Shown here: in pieces, positions 59,617 to 64,000 of the stretch
Layout: every line of letters begins with the position of its first letter
Numbering within the stretch: position 1 is the stretch's first letter
Source: Halorubrum sp. CSM-61
GTDB lineage: Archaea; Halobacteriota; Halobacteria; Halobacteriales; Haloferacaceae
Length of the DNA: 64,000 bases
Reading direction: 5' to 3'
Assembly (NCBI RefSeq): GCF_003781945.1
Contig: NZ_RJJW01000001.1
Location: 203,895 to 267,894 of the forward strand
Made by a program: the position numbers and the translations under genes
Notes under the pieces: generated by a model
Told to the model about the DNA's origin: nothing
The model's input: the letters and a program-made list of their open reading frames with translations, nothing else
Databases searched by the model: none

Positions 59617-61614
59617 ATGACCGAGCAGGAGGCGATCCACGTCGCGGACGTCAGCGAGGGGATCGGGGGCGACGCGACGGCGGAACCGGGGTCGCCGGTG
59701 GAGCTTCCGGTCGTCGACGTGCTCACCGGCCGCTCCTTTATCACCGGGAAAAGCGGGTCGGGCAAGAGCAACACGGCGTCGGTCGTCATCGAGAACCTCC
59801 TCGACAACGGGTTCCCGGTGATGATCGTCGACACCGACGGGGAGTACTACGGGCTCAAGGAGGAGTACGAGATCCTCCACGCCGGCGCCGACGACGAGTG
59901 CGACATCGTCGTCTCGCCCGAGCACGCCGAGAAGCTCGCCAATCTCGCCTTAGAGCAGAACGTCCCGATCATCCTCGACGTCTCCGGGTACTTAGAGGAG
60001 GACACCGCCAACGAGCTCCTCTTGGAGGTCGTCAAACAGCTGTTCGCGAAAGAGAAGCGCATGAAGAAGCCCTTCCTGCTCGTCATCGAGGAGTGTCACG
60101 AGTACATCCCCGAGGGCGGCGGGATGGACGAGACGGGCAAGATGCTGATCAAGGTCGGCAAGCGCGGGCGGAAGCACGGCCTCGGCATCGTCGGGATCAG
60201 CCAGCGCCCGGCCGACGTGAAGAAGGACTTCATCACCCAGTGCGACTGGCTCTGCTGGCACCGGCTCACGTGGGACAACGACACGAAGGTCGTGGGGCGA
60301 ATCCTCGGCTCGAAGTACGCGAGCGCGGTCGAGGATCTCGGCGACGGCGAGGCCTTCCTGATGACCGACTGGGACGAGTCGATCCGCCGGATCCAGTTCC
60401 ACCGCAAGCAGACGTTCGACGCGGGCGCGACGCCCGGGCTCGACGACTTCGAGCGCCCGGAGCTCAAGTCGGTCTCCAGCGACCTCGTGGGAGAGCTCCA
60501 ATCTATCTCCGACGAGGAGGAGCGCCGCGAGTCCGAGATCGCCGATCTCAGACAGGAGCTCGACAAGAGGGACCAGCGCATCCAGGAGCTCGAACGCGAG
60601 TTGGAGGAGGCCCGCGACCTGAGCAACATGGCCGACCAGTTCGCGCAGGCGCTCCTCGGGAAGGCCGAGGCGCCCTACCGGAGCGGGGGCGGGCGATCCG
60701 TCGCCGCCGGCGGCGGCTATCCCGGAAGCGACGAGGGCGGGGACGGCGACCAGTCGGTCCTCAAGTCGTACGACGAGGCGGTCGCCGCGACCGAGCGGGG
60801 CGACGGCGAGGCCGCGGACGGCGGGAACCCGGCGGCCGACGGCGACGCCGACGACGCGGAGAGCGACACGCCGGCCGGCGGCGCCGACGGCACGCGCGCC
60901 GATCCGGACGCCGATACGCCAGACGCCGATCCTCGGGCCGGCGACGCTCCCGCCGACGATGTCGACGACGTCGATCCGGTCACTCGTGCGGACGTGGCCG
61001 AGAGCGCGCTCCGGTTCGACGACGCGGTCGAGCTCGGCACCCGCGAGGCCGTCATCGAGGAGCTTCGGAGCCGGATCGAGGCGCTTCCGGAGCTCTCACA
61101 GGGGATGCTGCGACACTACCGGCGCGAGGGTGTGAGCGACCCCGTCGCGGCCCACATCGACGCCGGCGGCGACGGCGACTCCGGCCACGCGTACAGCCGT
61201 CACCGGCCCATCCGCCGATCGGGGCTCATCCGCCACGCCGGCAGGGGCCACTACGCCTACGCCGTCCCCGACCTGATCCGCGAGGCGTACGCCGACCGGC
61301 TCGACGAGGAGAGCGTCCGCGAGATCGTCCGCGCCGTCGAGACCGCCTTCGTCCCCCCGGCCGAGCGGAGCTATCCCCCGGACGCCGACCCGGCGGAGGT
61401 CGGCGTCGGGGACGACCCGACTGGGCCCGATACCGACGGTGAGAGCGGATCGCCCACAGACGTCGACGCCCCGGGGAAGGGGGAACGCGAGAGCGAGAAC
61501 CGAGCGGAGGACGCGGAGAGCGAGGAGAACGGGAAAAACGCGAACTCGTCGACCACCGGCCTGAGCGACGCCGCACGGCGGTTCGCGGGGCGCGAGCACG
61601 CGGTCGACGAGTGA
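59617..61614 (+). CDS. HerA-like P-loop ATPase with coiled coil and extra C-terminal domain
   Basis: A 665-residue ATPase. Walker A is ITGKSGSGKSNTASVV (Lys50, so near the N-terminus) and Walker B is LLVIEECHEYIPEGGG (Glu158-Glu159). IVGISQRPADVKKDFITQCDWLCWH is a further HerA-like block. A coiled coil, EIADLRQELDKRDQRIQEL, spans about residues 300-340; a long acidic low-complexity linker follows (residues ~355-450); then a folded region around residues 465-585 with a winged-helix look (SQGMLRHYRREGV, SGHAYSRHRPIRRSGLI) and an acidic tail. A GTTTATG box supports ATG 59617. Probably a DNA translocase or remodeller; partner unknown. Confidence 0.82.
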   Translation: MTEQEAIHVADVSEGIGGDATAEPGSPVELPVVDVLTGRSFITGKSGSGKSNTASVVIENLLDNGFPVMIVDTDGEYYGLKEEYEILHAGADDECDIVVSPEHAEKLANLALEQNVPIILDVSGYLEEDTANELLLEVVKQLFAKEKRMKKPFLLVIEECHEYIPEGGGMDETGKMLIKVGKRGRKHGLGIVGISQRPADVKKDFITQCDWLCWHRLTWDNDTKVVGRILGSKYASAVEDLGDGEAFLMTDWDESIRRIQFHRKQTFDAGATPGLDDFERPELKSVSSDLVGELQSISDEEERRESEIADLRQELDKRDQRIQELERELEEARDLSNMADQFAQALLGKAEAPYRSGGGRSVAAGGGYPGSDEGGDGDQSVLKSYDEAVAATERGDGEAADGGNPAADGDADDAESDTPAGGADGTRADPDADTPDADPRAGDAPADDVDDVDPVTRADVAESALRFDDAVELGTREAVIEELRSRIEALPELSQGMLRHYRREGVSDPVAAHIDAGGDGDSGHAYSRHRPIRRSGLIRHAGRGHYAYAVPDLIREAYADRLDEESVREIVRAVETAFVPPAERSYPPDADPAEVGVGDDPTGPDTDGESGSPTDVDAPGKGERESENRAEDAESEENGKNANSSTTGLSDAARRFAGREHAVDE

Positions 61615-61618
61615 CCGG

Positions 61619-62593
61619 TCAGAACGGGATCGAGAGGTACTCGCTCGGGACCGCGTTCCGCGCCGTCACCTGCGGGTCGACCACCTGACTCACCTCTAGC
61701 CCGCCGACCAGACTGGAGAAGAGGTACGCTTCCGTCCGGGAGAAGCCGTGTTCGTGTTCCAACAGCCGCACGACGTCGCCGTTGGCGAGCTCGACGGCGT
61801 CCTCCATCGTCTCGGCGCTCGCGACCGTCTTGACCGCGTTCCCGGTGTCGACGAGCGGTCGTTCGATGGGGACCTCCGGGTCCTCGATCACGGAGAGCGT
61901 CACGTCGATCTCGGTGCCGATCTCCGCGCCCGTCCCGCACATCTCCCCGTCGGCCATCGCCGCCTTCGAGTCGCCCATCGCGAGCATCGCGCCCTCTTGG
62001 AAGACGGGGAAGTACGCGGTCGCCCCGGCCGTCATGTCCGTCGTGTCGAGGTTGCCGCCGTGGTCGTCCGGCGTGAGCGTCGAGATCGTCTCCTCGGCGG
62101 TGGCGACCCCGATGGTGCCGATCACCGGTTCGATCGGGACCTCGATCCCCTCGAAGTCGATCCGGCCGGCCTCGTCACCGTCGCTCCCTCCGACGCCGTC
62201 GCGCTCGGCGTTACCGCTCCCGGCCTCGCCGGCCGCGTCGCTCACCTCGGTGATCCGCGTCGCCGGGTGTTCGATCTCGGGGTCGTCCTGTAAGAGGCCG
62301 AACCCGGGCGCCGTGAGGACGCGACCGACGTCCTCGGTGACGCGCACCGCCTCGATCTCGACGGCGAGCACGTCCCCCGGACTCGCCCCCTCGACGGCGA
62401 TCGGGCCGGTCGCGGCGTTCACCTCCTCAGGGATCGCGTCCAGCAGGTCGTCGTCGGTCTGGATCGCGCCGTTCAGGCTGTCGATCGTCTCGATCGTGAG
62501 CGACTCGCCGTCGGCCGCCTCGTAGGTCGGCTCCATCTCCGGGCCGAACTCGTACACGTGGCCGTCGCGGTGTGAGACCACTTCTCGTGACAT
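61619..62593 (-). CDS. Acetamidase/formamidase family protein
   Basis: A 324-residue FmdA/AmdA-type protein. Segments VAVEGASPGDVLAVEIEAV (seen as AVEGASPGDVLAVEIEAV), TTDMTAGATAYFPVFQEGAMLAMGDSKAAMADGEMCGTG and AYLFSSLVGGLEVSQVVDPQVTARN are the family blocks, including the metal-binding GD.H/K-like site (here MGDSKAAMADGE). An acidic Gly/Ser insert lies around residues 125-145. ATG 62593 is supported by a TTTTGTCC box ~27 bases upstream. It is expected to hydrolyse amides. It is convergent with the HerA-like gene (4-base gap). Confidence 0.88.
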   Translation of the reverse strand: MSREVVSHRDGHVYEFGPEMEPTYEAADGESLTIETIDSLNGAIQTDDDLLDAIPEEVNAATGPIAVEGASPGDVLAVEIEAVRVTEDVGRVLTAPGFGLLQDDPEIEHPATRITEVSDAAGEAGSGNAERDGVGGSDGDEAGRIDFEGIEVPIEPVIGTIGVATAEETISTLTPDDHGGNLDTTDMTAGATAYFPVFQEGAMLAMGDSKAAMADGEMCGTGAEIGTEIDVTLSVIEDPEVPIERPLVDTGNAVKTVASAETMEDAVELANGDVVRLLEHEHGFSRTEAYLFSSLVGGLEVSQVVDPQVTARNAVPSEYLSIPF

Positions 62594-62666
62594 CGACTTC
62601 GACTCCGCCACACGCGGACAAAAATCCCCCCGACGCCGCGATCGTCCCGCAGCTGAGCGCGAGGCG

Positions 62667-63023
62667 CTACCGGAGCGAGGGGAGGAACTCCGCGAGCCGC
62701 GAGCGAAGGGTCGTCCGTCGGTCGGAGTCGTCGTCCGCGTCGGACGCCTCCGCGAGCTTTCGGTTCTTCTCCTCCAGCAGGTCCTCGTACTGTTCGGTGA
62801 CGCGCCGGAGCTGTTCGTCCTTGCGTTCGACCTCGGCTTCGAGCCGCCTGATCTCTCGTCTCTGGGCGGTCGTCCGCTCCTCGAGATCGTCGTCAGACTG
62901 CCCCTCCGGTCGCCTCTCGCCGCCGCCGTTCGGACGATCCGGCGCGGTCCGAACGACCGTCTCGTCCGTCCGGCGCGATTCGAACCGATCGGTCGGGCTC
63001 TCAGCGGGGACTTCGAAATCCAT
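62667..63023 (-). CDS. Coiled-coil hypothetical protein (118 aa)
   Basis: A 118-residue charged protein. Residues about 45-95 are a coiled coil (ERTTAQRREIRRLEAEVERK, DEQLRRVTEQYEDLLEEK), preceded by a disordered acidic/Pro-rich N-terminus and followed by a basic end, LRSRLAEFLPSLR. A CTTTATCG box lies upstream. It follows nothing recognisable as a partner. The helix-forming layout suggests an oligomerising scaffold. Confidence 0.65.
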   Translation of the reverse strand: MDFEVPAESPTDRFESRRTDETVVRTAPDRPNGGGERRPEGQSDDDLEERTTAQRREIRRLEAEVERKDEQLRRVTEQYEDLLEEKNRKLAEASDADDDSDRRTTLRSRLAEFLPSLR

Positions 63024-63215
63024 AGGACGTGTTAGTAGTTGGCATGCGAACCCGATAAAGGTGAGTCAGACGAATGGCGTGCGCTCCGTGCTGACGCCGG
63101 CTTAACCGATTATTCATTTTATGAGTCTCGAAATTTATATGAGTTATGTCGGTGTCAGCCGACACGGACGCGCTGATTCACAACGGGAGTGGGTATTGCA
63201 GATCGGTGGCTGCGA
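63024..63215. other. Non-coding segment before repeat copy E
   Basis: 192 bases with several AT-rich boxes (CATTTTATG, AAATTTATATG) and an inverted repeat TGTCGG...CCGACA around 63145-63162. A short plus-strand frame starting at 63146 runs into the repeat and is not credible. Confidence 0.4.
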
Positions 63216-63667
63216 TTCAGTATTTAAACGATCGTGAGTGGCAGCGACGGCTTATAAAAGCGGTGCGGTGGCGCGTGCCTTCGAGGTCGCTCTGCGGCCG
63301 AGCCGCGAGGGACCGAAGGTCCCTCTGGAAGCCGGCGCGAAGCGCCGGCGACAGCACCGCGCGAGGGAGTCGCGACCAGCGTGGCGCGGAGCGCCACGGG
63401 CAGCCGGCGCGGAGCGCCGGCGACGAAGGGAGCGACGAGGCTGGGGAGGTGTGAGGCTGCGGTTGCGGAGCGGTCGGGATGGGACTCAAAGGGGCAGCCG
63501 TGAGGGCGGCGTAGGCGATGCAAGCACCGCAGGAACGAGCAACGCGAGTGACGAGGAGCGCAGCGAGCGTACGCCGCCCTCACGGCTGGGGCTTTGCAGG
63601 TCTTCACCGCAGAGCCGTCGATCGCTTATAAACAGCCACCAGCGACACCACTCGATCACGTATAAAC
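63216..63667 (+). repeat. Structured TTATAA-bounded intergenic repeat, copy E (best copy)
   Basis: The most complete copy. It has the lead-in TTCAGTATTTAAAC, then a TTATAA box (63252), GGTGGCGCGTGCCTTCGAG, four hairpins (arms GAGGGACC, GCCGGCGC, GTGGCGC and GCCGGCGC), AGGCTGGGGAGGTGTGAGG, GGGACTCAAAGGGGCAG, and a 19-bp perfect stem with arms 63495-63513 and 63570-63588. The stem is flanked by GGG on both sides and CAAAG/CTTTG. It ends with TTATAA (63626) and a further TATAAAC (63661). Loop 63514-63569 is conserved. It is non-coding. Confidence 0.82.
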
Positions 63668-63753
63668 AACCGCTCCCACAACGTGCTATACCCACTCTCG
63701 CACTCGATCAAAAGGTACCTTTCACCGATCGCCCGTTCCAGATGCGAATACGC

Positions 63754-64000
63754 TTGACATCCTCTCCGCCCTGAAGGGCGAAGATTCCCACGGTCCCGAA
63801 CCGCTGGTTTGGGGTGTTTACGGTTTGTAGCTGTCCCGGTGACCGCCACTGGCTGTGCCAATCAGCCGGTACTCCTATCCCGGCATGGGATTCAGAGGTA
63901 CTTCTTACTGTACCCGAACACTACAACAGAAAGGGTGCTTTCTGTGTGTGGTCGGGAATCCCGATATTGTCCGATTAAGTGGGCGGATAGACCGCCTCGG
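63754..64000 (-). mobile_element. Right end of an IS200/IS605-type element (tnpB 3' end/omega-RNA region), partial
   Basis: CTTGACATCCTCTCCGCCC with the hairpin CGCCCT-GA-AGGGCG (63767-63780) and GATTCCCACGG is the typical end seen next to tnpB in IS200/IS605 elements. On the minus strand it matches the structured 3' RNA (omega-RNA/sense-overlapping RNA) region. The element continues past the right edge. I found no recognisable TnpB domain in the last 240 bases, although one minus-strand frame stays open to the edge. The border near 63754 is estimated. Confidence 0.65.

Noticed and set aside
63290..63430. Series of palindromes considered as a CRISPR array
   Set aside because: The palindromes differ from each other in sequence and spacing and there are no unique spacers of constant length.
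63146..63454. A 102-residue plus-strand frame starting MSVSADTDALIHNG
   Set aside because: It has a TATA-like box at the right distance, but it runs directly into repeat copy E, and the rest is translated repeat.
63780..64000. A TnpB coding sequence at the right edge
   Set aside because: Minus-strand frames end in stops within this stretch and show no CxxC zinc motif or RuvC motif; only the 3' RNA region can be supported.

Overview
The window is a stretch of chromosome from a halophilic archaeon of the class Halobacteria. The evidence is strongly acidic proteins, very high GC outside one island, and TATA-like boxes about 27 bases before many start codons, which implies leaderless mRNAs. The gene content agrees: aIF1A, deoxyhypusine synthase, ribosomal proteins L11, L7Ae, S28e, L24e and L37e, LSm, archaeal RNase J, a SAMP-type ubiquitin-like protein and the bacterioruberin genes. 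It most resembles a Halorubrum-type genome, but that is an impression from protein style and not a database result.

Layout. 1-6.1 kb: HTH_10 regulator, HerA-like ATPase, universal stress protein, DUF4013-type membrane protein, rpl11. 6.2-9 kb: structured repeat, TetR/MFS efflux pair with an 18-bp operator palindrome, cold-shock protein. 9.1-12.7 kb: sdhCDBA. 12.9-19.4 kb: small HTH protein, divergent uracil-DNA glycosylase, K+ channel and two TrkA-C membrane proteins, SAMP, deoxyhypusine synthase. 19.4-26.6 kb: repeat, RHH regulator with membrane partner, luciferase-like oxidoreductase, rpl37e/lsm, rnj/idsA, EamA transporter, repeat, peroxiredoxin. 26.7-31.5 kb: 7TM-PAS histidine kinase, map/HIT, decayed repeat, diadenylate cyclase with a leader ORF. 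31.5-37.3 kb: bacterioruberin operon crtD-lyeJ-cruF, SDR enzyme, thiM/thiE. 37.3-46.2 kb: nucleotidase, rpl7ae-rps28e-rpl24e-ndk, beta-propeller protein, carbonic anhydrase, P-loop kinase, tif1A, thiolase. 46.2-52.3 kb: gpmI, ArsR-like regulator, second EamA, GNAT, UPF0201/UPF0200, tRNA-Arg. 52.3-53.8 kb: AT-rich island. 53.8-63 kb: moaA, tenA, MBL hydrolase, UspA, trpS, repeat, second HerA-like ATPase, formamidase-like protein. 63-64 kb: the best repeat copy and the edge of an IS200/IS605-type element.

How the genes work together. Most of the window is core metabolism and information processing: TCA cycle and respiration, glycolysis, isoprenoid and carotenoid synthesis, thiamine and molybdopterin cofactors, translation, stress and potassium handling. 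Many genes sit in tight pairs with ATGA or GTGA overlaps.

The most notable signal is non-coding. Five intergenic copies (plus one decayed copy) of a roughly 250-400 bp GC-rich element share ordered conserved blocks, TTATAA boxes at their ends, interchangeable small hairpins, and a long inverted stem whose two arms co-vary between copies around a conserved GGG/GGG internal loop. I do not recognise this family. Secondary points of interest are an AT-rich two-gene membrane cassette beside tRNA-Arg, a leaderless leader ORF overlapping dacZ, a matching 5' leader hairpin before rnj and rpl7ae, an L24e without its zinc finger, and a SAMP with residues beyond Gly-Gly.
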